A DNA stretch of 64,000 nucleotides from Clostridium_AW sp040797845 (GCA_040797845.1 JBFNFA010000009.1:1-64000), one strand, 5' to 3'; shown: positions 8,356 to 15,738, counted from the first letter of the stretch. Program-made: numbers and translations. Notes: generated from the letters alone by a model not told the origin.

Positions 8356-9249
8356 TTAAACCACTTTCAATAATTCTTCTGTAAGCCACACTACATTTTC
8401 TAAATCTAATACCTTATCTTTATATGAGTGTACTAGTGGAATATAATATCCCCCAGGAATTAAGCTCTTATTACAGAATATTATTCCTGATATATTATAC
8501 TTTCTAAAGTTATATTCATCGGATAGGGGTACTAGCTTATATTTATATTTTACAACTTCTTTTCCTTTGCCGGATTCTATTAAAACCCTTTCTATATTTT
8601 CTGCTAATTCCTCATTCTTTCCATGGGTAATCATAACATTATCCCCTGCTCCTACGCAATCTATATTTATAATTTTTTTATTTTCTAATAAAAATCCGTT
8701 GCTTGTCCAATGTTTTTTCATATATGCTGACCCTAGCAATCCCCACTCTTCATTATTAAAAAGCACCAAAGCTATTTTATTCTTTTTATGCTTATAATTG
8801 TCGTTATTGGAAATTTCATTAGCTATATTAAGCAAAGTCACTATTCCTGATGAATTATCATTATAGTTATTTCTATTTGGAATCAAAATAGTTATAAACC
8901 ACAAAAATAATATATTATTTATAATATTAAGATTGAAATAGTTTAGAATTGAAATTATTGCAAAGATCAATATTCCCATGGTAATTTGTCTAGTGTGGCC
9001 TGATAGTTTCATAATATAATTCATCCAATGAGGCATAATCCCTGGAGTATCATAATGTGCTGTAAATATAGTTTCTGCCTCATTTACATTTCCAACTACC
9101 AAATTTCCTTTTATCACAGTATATTCAAGTCCTAAATTTTCAAGTTCATCTCCTACATATTTTAAAAATCTTTTCTTTTGTTTAGGAAAAAATCTTATTC
9201 CATAGGTCTTAGTAATATTATCTTTCAAGTCTTCTAAAAATTGTCCCAT
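8356..9249 (-). CDS. membrane-anchored M28 family zinc peptidase
   Basis: The 297-residue protein keeps the M28 aminopeptidase metal ligands in order: FTAHYDTPG (His, Asp), NYNDNSSGI (bridging Asp), FNNEEWGLLGS (catalytic Glu pair), INIDCVGAGD (Asp) and VHSYKD near the end (His). Between the first and second ligands, around residues 90-125, is a hydrophobic hairpin of about two transmembrane segments, which suggests membrane attachment. The start is an ATG after GAGGTAAATT. The natural substrate is unknown; family members remove N-terminal residues from peptides. It stands alone, divergent from nothing. Confidence 0.85.
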   Translation of the reverse strand: MGQFLEDLKDNITKTYGIRFFPKQKKRFLKYVGDELENLGLEYTVIKGNLVVGNVNEAETIFTAHYDTPGIMPHWMNYIMKLSGHTRQITMGILIFAIISILNYFNLNIINNILFLWFITILIPNRNNYNDNSSGIVTLLNIANEISNNDNYKHKKNKIALVLFNNEEWGLLGSAYMKKHWTSNGFLLENKKIINIDCVGAGDNVMITHGKNEELAENIERVLIESGKGKEVVKYKYKLVPLSDEYNFRKYNISGIIFCNKSLIPGGYYIPLVHSYKDKVLDLENVVWLTEELLKVV

Positions 9250-9410
9250 AATTTACCTCGTGCTTTCGTATTAATTTATTAGTATAACATATATAAGAAT
9301 ATAAATTGCAAAATTTATGTTATAAAATTTACTCATTACTAATTATAACATTTGCCTTTGCTAAATATTAGTGAGTAAAGTAACTATATCTAATATTATT
9401 CTTCAAGCAT

Positions 9411-9435
9411 TAAAAAATAGCCCTTAGGCTATCTT
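9411..9435 (-). terminator. intrinsic terminator of the first Spo0E-like gene
   Basis: ATAGCC and GGCTAT pair across four bases with a run of T on the minus-strand side; the hairpin overlaps the stop codon of the gene ending at 9429. Confidence 0.6.
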
Positions 9436-9605
9436 TTAATCTTCTCCTCTATAAACTCATTATATCTATTTAGTGCAGCATTTAACACTTTGCTGGCTGC
9501 CACCACCTCTGGATCAATAAGATTACCATTCTTTTTATCTATTAAGTATTCTAATTTCTCCCTTAGGATATTAACATCCTTCAATAAATCTTCTACTTCT
9601 GACAA
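9429..9605 (-). CDS. Spo0E-like aspartyl-phosphate phosphatase family protein
   Basis: A 58-residue two-helix protein. The second helix LIDPEVVAASKVLNAAL matches the Spo0E family signature around S-Q-E-L-D, here S-K-V-L-N. Bacillus Spo0E proteins dephosphorylate Spo0A~P and so delay sporulation. AGGAGG lies eight bases before a TTG at 9605, so I take that as the start; an upstream GTG overlaps the ribosome binding site. Because the signature is S-K-V-L-N rather than S-Q-x-L-D, phosphatase activity is less certain than for the neighbour at 9734-9904. Confidence 0.8.
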   Translation of the reverse strand: MSEVEDLLKDVNILREKLEYLIDKKNGNLIDPEVVAASKVLNAALNRYNEFIEEKIKR

Positions 9606-9689
9606 CTCAGTCACCTCCTAATGCTAGTTTATCCAAATGAAATTTTTTTATATACTAAATGTATTTATTAATTAATCGAAACATCATTT

Positions 9690-9727
9690 AAAGGAGGAGA
9701 GGTGTTCTTTAACCCCTCCCCTTTTTT
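9690..9727 (-). terminator. intrinsic terminator of the second Spo0E-like gene
   Basis: A G- and C-rich hairpin formed by GGAGGAGAGGTGT and ACCCCTCCCC across a short loop, directly downstream of the gene ending at 9734. It separates the two Spo0E-like genes into two units, although the minus-strand T-run is short (TTTAAATG). Confidence 0.55.
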
Positions 9728-9733
9728 TAGTTA

Positions 9734-9904
9734 CTACTTATCTTTTTTCTTTTCAAGAACTTTGTAGTACTCATAAAGAGCTGAGTCTAGCATTTGACTT
9801 GCTGCAACTACTTCCGGGTCCACTAGGTCTGATTTTTCTTCGATTAATTCATACATGTACTTCCTAAGTGCGTCAATTTTTTTCATAAGTTTTTTAACTT
9901 CCAT
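9734..9904 (-). CDS. second Spo0E-like aspartyl-phosphate phosphatase family protein
   Basis: A 56-residue protein, short enough to be missed by length cut-offs. It reads MEVKKLMKKIDALRKYMYEL, then SDLVDPEVVAASQMLDSAL, containing the canonical S-Q-x-L-D Spo0E signature, and ends in a lysine-rich tail. AAAGGAGG lies seven bases before the ATG. Members form a two-helix hairpin that inserts near the phospho-aspartate of Spo0A. It shares the segment DPEVVAAS with its neighbour, so the two are paralogues in tandem. Confidence 0.85.
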   Translation of the reverse strand: MEVKKLMKKIDALRKYMYELIEEKSDLVDPEVVAASQMLDSALYEYYKVLEKKKDK

Positions 9905-10005
9905 AATACCCCTCCTTTCTTATTTGATACTACCAAAGTCGGGGTATTATAGTTATTAAATATATATGTGAATAAAAAATCATTAATATTTTTTACTATT
10001 TTCGC

Positions 10006-10038
10006 AAAAGCAAAACCCTGTAATTTTTTCTTACAGGG
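10006..10038. terminator. intrinsic terminator hairpin
   Basis: AAACCCTGTAA and TTACAGGGTTT form a perfect 11-bp stem over a T/A-rich loop. It lies just beyond the universal stress protein relic and would have been its terminator. Confidence 0.6.
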
Positions 10039-10069
10039 TTTCTACCTTCTAATTAATTATTTTAAAATA

Positions 10070-10180
10070 CTATTCAGGAACAATCATAACTAAACATTGT
10101 GGCTGCTTAACTACTTTTGCTGTTACTGAACCAATCATTCTAGTTAATCCTTTTCTAGTGGATTTAGTCATAATTATTAT
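10070..10180 (-). pseudogene. C-terminal remnant of a universal stress protein (UspA)
   Basis: The minus strand encodes MTKSTRKGLTRMIGSVTAKV followed by VKQPQCLVMIVPE and a stop at 10070. This matches the end of the UspA family, where GSRG-x9-GSV-x2-V and a final P-C-P-V-L-V-V strand form the nucleotide-binding edge. Nothing of the first 100 residues remains and no ribosome binding site precedes it, so it is a truncated gene. Confidence 0.7.
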
Positions 10181-10238
10181 ATATATATGAATTTTATTAT
10201 AATTAACTCGACTGTTGTATTCATATATTTTTTAATCA

Positions 10239-10262
10239 AAAAGAGGCATTTACTGCCTCTTT
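10239..10262 (-). terminator. intrinsic terminator
   Basis: AAAGAGGCA and TGCCTCTTT form a perfect stem over five bases followed on the minus strand by TTTTGATT. It ends the small gene at 10280-10486. Confidence 0.7.
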
Positions 10263-10279
10263 CATCTATTATCTATATA

Positions 10280-10486
10280 TTATTCTTTAAAATTATCTTT
10301 TTCTGGATTAATTTCTTCACTATTATTTGCATTTGGTTTAAAATACGGTGGTGGAGGAGTTAATAGTGTAATCGGTGATATTCCTGATATTGCTTGATTA
10401 AATACACCCATATTCACTAAGGAAGCAATGGTATTTTCTGCAGCATTTTCAAGATTATATAAATCCCCTACTTTTTTATCCGCCAT
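10280..10486 (-). CDS. small protein of unknown function
   Basis: A 68-residue product that I do not recognise. It starts ADKKVGDLYNLENAAENTIA, has a predicted amphipathic helix, then a P-P-P-P-Y turn near residue 50 and an acidic, asparagine-rich tail. There is no signal peptide or transmembrane segment. GAGGTG lies six bases before the ATG at 10486, a better start than the ATG at 10519. It has its own terminator. The setting among Spo0E-like and other tiny genes gives no firm clue. Confidence 0.65.
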   Translation of the reverse strand: MADKKVGDLYNLENAAENTIASLVNMGVFNQAISGISPITLLTPPPPYFKPNANNSEEINPEKDNFKE

Positions 10487-10550
10487 AGCCTTCACCTCTT
10501 TTAGTATTAGGCTATCCATAATAAATCTTTATTATTCTTTTTATTTTATA

Positions 10551-10640
10551 TAAAAAGAACCTTCCTTATGGAGTCAATTCTGGATCTTTAGTCACAGTAA
10601 CTGCTTTAAGTCTAGGTTCTTTCTTATTACTAATATATTA
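10551..10640 (-). other. unexplained stretch: possible short peptide or structured RNA
   Basis: The minus strand reads KEPRLKAVTVTKDPELTP then a stop, in a frame with no ATG, GTG or TTG start. The same DNA has GAACCT and AGGTTC as outer arms with TTTTT after the second, like a long hairpin. I cannot decide between a gene remnant and a small transcript. Confidence 0.25.
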
Positions 10641-10737
10641 TTTATATCGATATAATGTTCCCTATTATTTAAAAATCATAATTAATAATATATTTTTAAC
10701 CTTATTCCTTTTGTTCTCAAAATAAAAAAGAAGGCTA

Positions 10738-10854
10738 TTACTCTTCTTTTTCACTTTTTATTTCTTCAGTATTTTCTTTTTCCTCAACTTTATCAATTAA
10801 ATGACTAAAGTCAGTTGGTGTTTTAGTTTTTCCTCTGTTATTTTTACGTCCCAA
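10738..10854 (-). CDS. 38-residue charged protein of unknown function
   Basis: A short reading frame opens with TTG at 10854, five bases after AGAGGTGG. The product begins GRKNNRGKTKTPTDFSHLID and ends in a run of glutamate and lysine. It is strongly charged with a basic N-terminus and an acidic C-terminus and no hydrophobic segment. The good ribosome binding site and biased composition favour a real gene. I recognise no family. Confidence 0.5.
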   Translation of the reverse strand: MGRKNNRGKTKTPTDFSHLIDKVEEKENTEEIKSEKEE

Positions 10855-10972
10855 GTTAACCACCTCTTTACTATATTATACCACTATATCATTTCTATAT
10901 GTATTTATTTGTTAGATAAATGAAACTTTTACTAGTTTTTAGCGTATTTTTTATTTCATTTTAAAAAGAGCC

Positions 10973-11113
10973 TTATTTAGTCTCTTTTCTTATGGTCTTA
11001 TATTTTGATTTTTCCTTTTCTACTGGATCAATATAATCATAATCACCGTTTTCAGTCTTCCTTATCCCCAATGAAGCCATTTGTTTCTTAGTAAATTTAC
11101 GTTTATTAACCAT
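10973..11113 (-). CDS. 46-residue basic protein of unknown function
   Basis: The frame starts at an ATG at 11113 with GGAGGG six bases upstream. The product reads VNKRKFTKKQMASLGIRKTE, then NGDYDYIDPVEKEKSKYK, and is lysine-rich. A hairpin of AAAAGAG and CTCTTTT spans the stop codon and may terminate it. The neighbour at 10738-10854 is of similar size and charge but not obviously homologous. The function is unknown. Confidence 0.55.
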   Translation of the reverse strand: MVNKRKFTKKQMASLGIRKTENGDYDYIDPVEKEKSKYKTIRKETK

Positions 11114-11179
11114 ACATATCCCTCCTCTTTTAACTTTAGAATGTTCTTTTATAATTTTTTTATTCTTTATTAGTTAATT

Positions 11180-11362
11180 TCTTGTAAAAATTCAAATATA
11201 TCAAAAAGACCTAGCACCAAATCTGAAGCCGTTGACATGATTACAAAGAAATATGCGGATAGTATCTCAGTATATGACCAGATTGAGAAGCAGGCTCTAA
11301 AAATGGCTGATGTGATGACACAAGGAATTGTAAAACAGTTCCCAAATAATTTTAAAGAATAG
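11180..11362 (+). pseudogene. 3' remnant of an unknown gene
   Basis: An open plus-strand stretch reads TKSEAVDMITKKYADSISVY, DQIEKQALKMADVMTQGIVK and QFPNNFKE, ending in TAG at 11362. It has strong helical, coding-like character, but no start codon with a ribosome binding site; the frame is closed by a stop shortly upstream. A perfect terminator follows it. It is best read as the surviving tail of a larger gene. I do not recognise the family. Confidence 0.5.
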
Positions 11363-11368
11363 TTTTAA

Positions 11369-11406
11369 AGTTCATTTCAAGACTTATAATGTTTTTGAAA
11401 TGAACT
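11369..11406 (+). terminator. intrinsic terminator
   Basis: AGTTCATTTCAA and TTGAAATGAACT form a perfect 12-bp stem directly after the plus-strand gene remnant. The following T-tract is short (CTTTGATTT). Confidence 0.65.
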
Positions 11407-11549
11407 CTTTGATTTAAATTAAATATTTTATTTGTTAAATAAAATAAGGCCATCAACTAAATATTAATCTCATACATGACCTTTACTTTAATACCTTGTA
11501 CTATTTATTTTATATAAAGAGTTAATTCTAATAAATTTTTATTTTGTTC

Positions 11550-12131
11550 TTAGTCATTTAATAATATTTTCAATCTTTTTTTTATTACTTTAAATAAGTC
11601 TTCACATTCTTCATTAATGTCATATATTAAACTAATAGTATCCTTAAGTTCCGATCTTTTAGGATGAACTATAGAAGATGTGGTTAAAATGTTCACTGAA
11701 TTTGATAGATTTAGAGATGTTGTTGAAATCAAATATAATATATTTACTAATGGAAAAACACTATTAGAAATATATTCACTTTCACATGGATCCAATGGTA
11801 ATTTGCATAATTCGTCTTTAATAGAATTTATATTTTTTAATGTATCTGCTGTTTGATTAATAGTATCATTTATTGATAAATTAGAACATATGTCTTTATC
11901 TACATTGCCTTGAGCTGCATTATCTTGAGTTAACATATTATTTAATTTTTTTGAGTTTTCAATATCAGAAAGCAGATTGCAAAGATTTTGATTTATTGAC
12001 TTTGCACCTTTATTTTCCGAATTATCATTAGAAGACTTAACTGATGGATTAATATCATTAGATTGATCCATAGATTTGATATCGGAAGATTTTGCTGGCA
12101 AATCATTTATTGGAATATTATTGTTGCTCAT
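11550..12131 (-). CDS. protein of unknown function with asparagine/serine-rich N-terminus
   Basis: The 193-residue product begins SNNNIPINDLPAKSSDIKSM and stays low-complexity, rich in Asn, Ser and Asp, to about residue 65. The rest is predicted helical, with LPLDPCESEYISNSVFPLVN in the middle and a basic C-terminus FKVIKKRLKILLND. There is no signal peptide. GGAGGT lies a few bases before the ATG at 12131; the longer frame to 12197 has no ribosome binding site and an unlikely sequence. I recognise no family. A surface-, spore- or phage-related role would be guesswork. Confidence 0.6.
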   Translation of the reverse strand: MSNNNIPINDLPAKSSDIKSMDQSNDINPSVKSSNDNSENKGAKSINQNLCNLLSDIENSKKLNNMLTQDNAAQGNVDKDICSNLSINDTINQTADTLKNINSIKDELCKLPLDPCESEYISNSVFPLVNILYLISTTSLNLSNSVNILTTSSIVHPKRSELKDTISLIYDINEECEDLFKVIKKRLKILLND

Positions 12132-12286
12132 TGTTACCTCCGGAATATAATGTAATATAACCCGACATTTATGTAAATAATTATAACATGCAATCAAAAA
12201 AATTTAAACTCATCTTATGGTTGAAGCTAATACTATGTATATTATTATTTTTAAAATTATTTCATTCATGTCCATCTTCTCTCTTA

Positions 12287-12332
12287 AAAATAGGCAAAAT
12301 AAAAAACTATCTCTAGTCCCTATTTTGCCATT
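12287..12332 (-). terminator. intrinsic terminator
   Basis: GGCAAAATA and TATTTTGCC pair across about 20 bases, with TATTTTTAAG after the second arm on the minus strand. It lies downstream of the deacetylase-like gene. Confidence 0.6.
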
Positions 12333-12389
12333 ATGTTTTATTTAGTTTTTAGAGTTCCAGTATAAATTTCAAATGAGCTAAATTTCAAT

Positions 12390-13157
12390 TTATTTTCTTA
12401 GTAACCTATTGAAATTCTTTTTTAAGTTTTCTAGTTTATTAGAATGCCAATTACAAGAATGGGTTAACAATAATATTCTCTTATCATTATTTTCTATAGA
12501 ATCATAAATTGATACGTTATTTTTCCAAAAAGGTCTATACATATCATCGGCTATGTAACTCTGAAAACTATTTAATAAATTTTCGTCATAAGCTTCAATT
12601 AATATACCTAAGTCATCATATTTAAAATACTTAAATATATGATGATTTGGTACACCTATTTCCCTATTATAAAAATCTCCATGACTTGCAATTGTCTTAA
12701 TATCATAATCTTTAAATTTACTTGTTATATTATTTTTAAACATTTCATAAATACTATTCATATCTTCATCACCTAAAGAATCTTTATTTTTTATTTTATT
12801 TTTTTTACAATAGGTCGCTAATTCTTCATAGTGATACCCTACTTCACTTCCACAATCTATAATTTCGTTTGCAATCTCATTATCAAATGTATTGACTCTA
12901 AAATAGTATGAAGATTTTACTTTTAATTCTTTCTCTATCTCAAGAAATTTTTTAGTCCCTTTCAAATCATCATCTACATCATGTCTTAATATAATAATCT
13001 TTGCATCATCTATTTTATTGTAATGATTATTATAATAATCAATCATAGACGTTAAATAATATCCTTTATTGACAGCGTACTTTAAAATCTCTTTATACTC
13101 ATCAAATCTGTGAGGCATAATAAAATCTACATAGATTCTTTCTAAAATTACATTCAT
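12390..13157 (-). CDS. polysaccharide deacetylase (NodB-fold)-like protein
   Basis: The 255-residue protein has IIILRHDVDDD near residue 60, equivalent to the T-F-D-D/H-D-V metal and catalytic strand of the carbohydrate esterase 4 fold, then EVGYHYEEL, matching the G-x-E-x-G-x-H metal motif, and IASHGDFYNR and LLLTHSCNWHSN near the end, which supply further histidines. This is the variant seen in capsule and glycan gene clusters, without signal peptide. Its substrate is unknown. ATAGGAG precedes the ATG at 13157, making it the likely start; the frame could open six codons earlier. Confidence 0.75.
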   Translation of the reverse strand: MNVILERIYVDFIMPHRFDEYKEILKYAVNKGYYLTSMIDYYNNHYNKIDDAKIIILRHDVDDDLKGTKKFLEIEKELKVKSSYYFRVNTFDNEIANEIIDCGSEVGYHYEELATYCKKNKIKNKDSLGDEDMNSIYEMFKNNITSKFKDYDIKTIASHGDFYNREIGVPNHHIFKYFKYDDLGILIEAYDENLLNSFQSYIADDMYRPFWKNNVSIYDSIENNDKRILLLTHSCNWHSNKLENLKKNFNRLLRK

Positions 13158-13271
13158 AAAATTATCTCCTATCAAAGAACTTTCATATTAAAATAGTCAT
13201 TAATAGTTTTATCCATTGATAGATATTTTATCCTAATATTATAAATATAATCATATAATCTCATATACTAT

Positions 13272-13318
13272 AAGGAAAAAAGACATAAAACCGAAGATTA
13301 GGTTTCATGCCTTTTTTC
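13272..13318. terminator. bidirectional terminator
   Basis: AAAAAAG-x-CAT-x-AAACC and GGTTT-x-ATG-x-CTTTTTT pair over an eight-base loop with flanking A and T tracts. It ends the acetyltransferase gene at 13319. Confidence 0.7.
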
Positions 13319-13957
13319 TTATTGTACGGTATAACGGTACATATAAACATCCATCGTGGTTTCCCTGTGTTCACGAGTTATCATCATGCCTTTTTCGCTT
13401 AATCTCTCAAAGCCTTGGCTCTCATAAAAGCCCACATTACAAAATGAATCTGTGTAGAGGTAAATGTGTTTTACGCCGTTCTCTTTTAGATAATCCAGCA
13501 GTTTGTGAAGCAATGTCTTGCCTACGCCTAAACCACGGCACTCCTCTGAAACCGCAAACAGTGTCAGCACACCATCAAATTCCTTTTCTCTACCAATCAA
13601 AAACTCGTGATAGATTTGATGAAGCCTTTTGTAAACATCAATATCACAATGGTGCAGTGCTGCTTGTGCGTTCATTTTTAACGAATACCAAATTAGCGAA
13701 ATCGCTGGAGTAAGGTGCGCTAAAGCATGATACTTATTTTTCGCCTGCCCCATAATAACGCCAATGACCTTTCCATCCTTTTCAGCTACGCAATGAAATG
13801 TCTGCTCTGCAAGACAGCTTTGCAGATAGGCATGGAGCATACTGTCCAAAATCTTACCATTATCCACACACTTGTATAATCCAAAACTCTGGTTGATAAT
13901 TTCTCTGATTTGGTCATAATCAGATCGTTTAATTTCTCTGTAAATGATACTACTCAT
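13319..13957 (-). CDS. GNAT family N-acetyltransferase, likely acquired
   Basis: This 212-residue GNAT protein has LTLFAVSEECRGLGVGKTLL with the R-G-L-G-V-G acetyl-CoA loop and IYLYTDSFCNVGFYESQGFE as the final strands. Its DNA is visibly richer in G and C than every neighbour (for example around 13500-13800), which suggests transfer from another Firmicute. GGCGGAG lies six bases before the ATG, a strong consensus promoter stands upstream and a terminator follows, so it is a self-contained cassette. The substrate is unknown; drug acetylation is possible but unsupported. Confidence 0.88.
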   Translation of the reverse strand: MSSIIYREIKRSDYDQIREIINQSFGLYKCVDNGKILDSMLHAYLQSCLAEQTFHCVAEKDGKVIGVIMGQAKNKYHALAHLTPAISLIWYSLKMNAQAALHHCDIDVYKRLHQIYHEFLIGREKEFDGVLTLFAVSEECRGLGVGKTLLHKLLDYLKENGVKHIYLYTDSFCNVGFYESQGFERLSEKGMMITREHRETTMDVYMYRYTVQ

Positions 13958-13996
13958 ACAGTTCTCCGCCCTTTTAAAAGTAATATAGTGATTTAC

Positions 13997-14024
13997 ATTA
14001 TACTCCGGTAAATGTGATTGTCAA
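13997..14024 (-). promoter_or_regulatory. sigma-A promoter of the acquired acetyltransferase
   Basis: On the minus strand TTGACA (14019-14024) is followed after 16 bases by TATAAT (13997-14002). The spacer contains ATTTACCGG and the -10 region reads TATAATGTAAAT, giving a partial inverted repeat (ATTTAC..GTAAAT) that could be an operator. Confidence 0.75.
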
Positions 14025-14093
14025 CATTAAAATGCTATTTTAGGGTCATTCAAAAATGTTGTTTTTAAGTCAATATAATTATATTTAGTTCTC

Positions 14094-14639
14094 TTATTTT
14101 ATAGGGTGATAATATTCATCTTCAAAAATTATATTGTTATCAGAGTCATACCCTTTAATATTCTTGAAGTTCCAGTCTTCGTTATTATCCGATCTCCAAG
14201 TAAACAAAAATAAATCATCGTAAAACTCTGTTTGTGTAAAAATCTTTCCATTGTTCAAAGTAATTTCGATCTTTTTCACTTTATCATCATTTATAATACC
14301 GTAAAGCTTATAATACGGTCTAGACATGTCCCAAGTATAATCTATAGCTTTAGTCTTATCATTTTCAAATCCAGTTACCTGGCTCCCAAATCCCCAAAGG
14401 AAAAATAATTCTCTATTCACTGTATTACAGGAAACCCATTTGTCATATTTGCCAAGCATATATTTGCCTTTATCAAAATCTTCTACATGCACCACTTCTG
14501 ATGGACCGTAGTGTATACTACGTTCAGAGTGTTCATGAGCTGATAATGGACTTAAATAAAGACCTGACCCCATAAGAAATAAAAAGAATAAAATTATTAG
14601 GACAATAATATTTCTCACAACTTTTTTAGACCTACTCAT
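14094..14639 (-). CDS. single-pass membrane protein of unknown function
   Basis: The 181-residue product has basic residues then one hydrophobic segment (IIVLIILFFLFLMGSGLYL, about residues 10-30) and a soluble, probably extracytoplasmic domain rich in Asp, Tyr and Trp (WVSCNTVNRELFFLWGFGSQ). I recognise no family. Its ATG overlaps the stop of the upstream gene (ATGAGTAG), which shows translational coupling in the padR operon. The start at 14639 is preceded by GTAGGTG; a codon at 14648 is rejected. Confidence 0.7.
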   Translation of the reverse strand: MSRSKKVVRNIIVLIILFFLFLMGSGLYLSPLSAHEHSERSIHYGPSEVVHVEDFDKGKYMLGKYDKWVSCNTVNRELFFLWGFGSQVTGFENDKTKAIDYTWDMSRPYYKLYGIINDDKVKKIEITLNNGKIFTQTEFYDDLFLFTWRSDNNEDWNFKNIKGYDSDNNIIFEDEYYHPIK

Positions 14640-15342
14640 CGTTATCACCTACTTGTAGAGGGATTTCTACCTTGTATTTTCTATTATAGCTATCATAATT
14701 TATAATCAATGTGTCTGCTTCATTTGAAAAGTTGGCAGCCGTCCATATGCATTTGGATTTTATTCTACCACCACCGCGGCCTGAGCCAGTGACATACTTG
14801 TTTCCTAAATTATCAGTTATATCTCCAATTGTACCAAGGCTCCATCCAGTTCTCCAAAACTTGGTATTGTAATACTCGTAAAAAATATTCATATCTCCAT
14901 TTTTGTCATAAATAATATTTGTAAAGTTGATAACTCTATCATCCAATTTAACCTTTTCATCTAAATCAATTCTATAAACTATATTTGACTTTGGAATATC
15001 ATTAATGGGATTATTATCAAATAAAGTAATTATAAGATGAGCTCCTATAATATAGACGTTAAATATTACAAATAATATAACCATTACATTTGTTATCTTC
15101 CATATCCAACCAAGAAATGGATCGTGTTGTTTATTAAGTTCAATTCCAATATCCTTAGCATCTCCCATATCATTTATGGATAGCCGTTCCGCTGTTTCTT
15201 TATCATATCCCTGTTCAGTATAATAATCTATTTTCTCTAATATGTGACACTCAAGCTCAAATTTGATATCACCCCTGTCAAAAGGAAATTTAATATAAGA
15301 CAAGACCTCTTCTAAAAACTTTTCTTTTTTAGGCGAAGGCAT
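14632..15342 (-). CDS. HAAS/permease-prefix domain membrane protein
   Basis: The 236-residue protein begins with a HAAS-like helical domain (about residues 5-75: LECHILEKIDYYTEQGYDKE, ETAERLSINDMGDAKDI), which in Firmicutes is found in genes following PadR regulators. One transmembrane segment follows (about residues 82-105: VMVILFVIFNVYIIGAHLII) and then an extracytoplasmic domain of about 125 residues. Its ATG lies inside the end of padR (14-base overlap). Family members are thought to sense or relay envelope stress, but the ligand is unknown. Confidence 0.75.
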   Translation of the reverse strand: MPSPKKEKFLEEVLSYIKFPFDRGDIKFELECHILEKIDYYTEQGYDKETAERLSINDMGDAKDIGIELNKQHDPFLGWIWKITNVMVILFVIFNVYIIGAHLIITLFDNNPINDIPKSNIVYRIDLDEKVKLDDRVINFTNIIYDKNGDMNIFYEYYNTKFWRTGWSLGTIGDITDNLGNKYVTGSGRGGGRIKSKCIWTAANFSNEADTLIINYDSYNRKYKVEIPLQVGDNDE

Positions 15343-15673
15343 TTGATTCACCGCCTATTACTTTATTAACAGACATGGAAAATAATTCCCATTTTTTCTT
15401 TTCCTCTACAAGCTGTTTTTTCCCGTTTTTAGTTATCTGATAATATCTTCTCTCTTTACCTGTATCACCTTTAGCTATATAAGATTTTACATAGCCGCTA
15501 TTTTCAAGTTTGTGTAAAACAGGATAAAGTGTACCTTCCTTGAATTGGAAAGCCTTATCAGAACGCAATTCAAGTTCCTTTATTATCTCATATCCATATC
15601 TATCCGTTTCTTCTAGTAAAGACAGCAATAGCAGAATAGTACTTCCACCTATTAAACCTTTATCAATTTTCAT
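15329..15673 (-). CDS. PadR family transcriptional regulator
   Basis: The 114-residue protein shows the PadR winged helix: LLLLSLLEETDRYGYEIIKE, then FKEGTLYPVLHKLENSGYVK and KERRYYQITKNGKKQL. PadR proteins are usually repressors that release DNA on binding a small ligand. It heads a three-gene overlapping operon with two membrane proteins. A perfect 46-bp palindrome covers its promoter, a strong sign of autoregulation. GGAGGT lies six bases before the ATG. Confidence 0.93.
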   Translation of the reverse strand: MKIDKGLIGGSTILLLLSLLEETDRYGYEIIKELELRSDKAFQFKEGTLYPVLHKLENSGYVKSYIAKGDTGKERRYYQITKNGKKQLVEEKKKWELFSMSVNKVIGGESNAFA

Positions 15674-15692
15674 ATGAATACCTCCAAAAATT

Positions 15693-15738
15693 ATACCTTG
15701 ATCATCTAAGTATAATTATACTTAGATGATCAAGGTAT
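15693..15738. promoter_or_regulatory. perfect 46-bp palindrome, likely PadR operator
   Basis: The 23-base half from 15693 (ATACCTTGATCATCTAAGTA then TAA) is matched exactly by its reverse complement up to 15738, with no loop. It covers the spacer and -10 region of the padR promoter, so a bound dimer pair would block transcription. Confidence 0.85.

Noticed and set aside
9998..10262. Several perfect hairpins considered as a CRISPR-like or repeat array
   Set aside because: The stems differ in sequence and each follows a gene or relic, so they are independent terminators.
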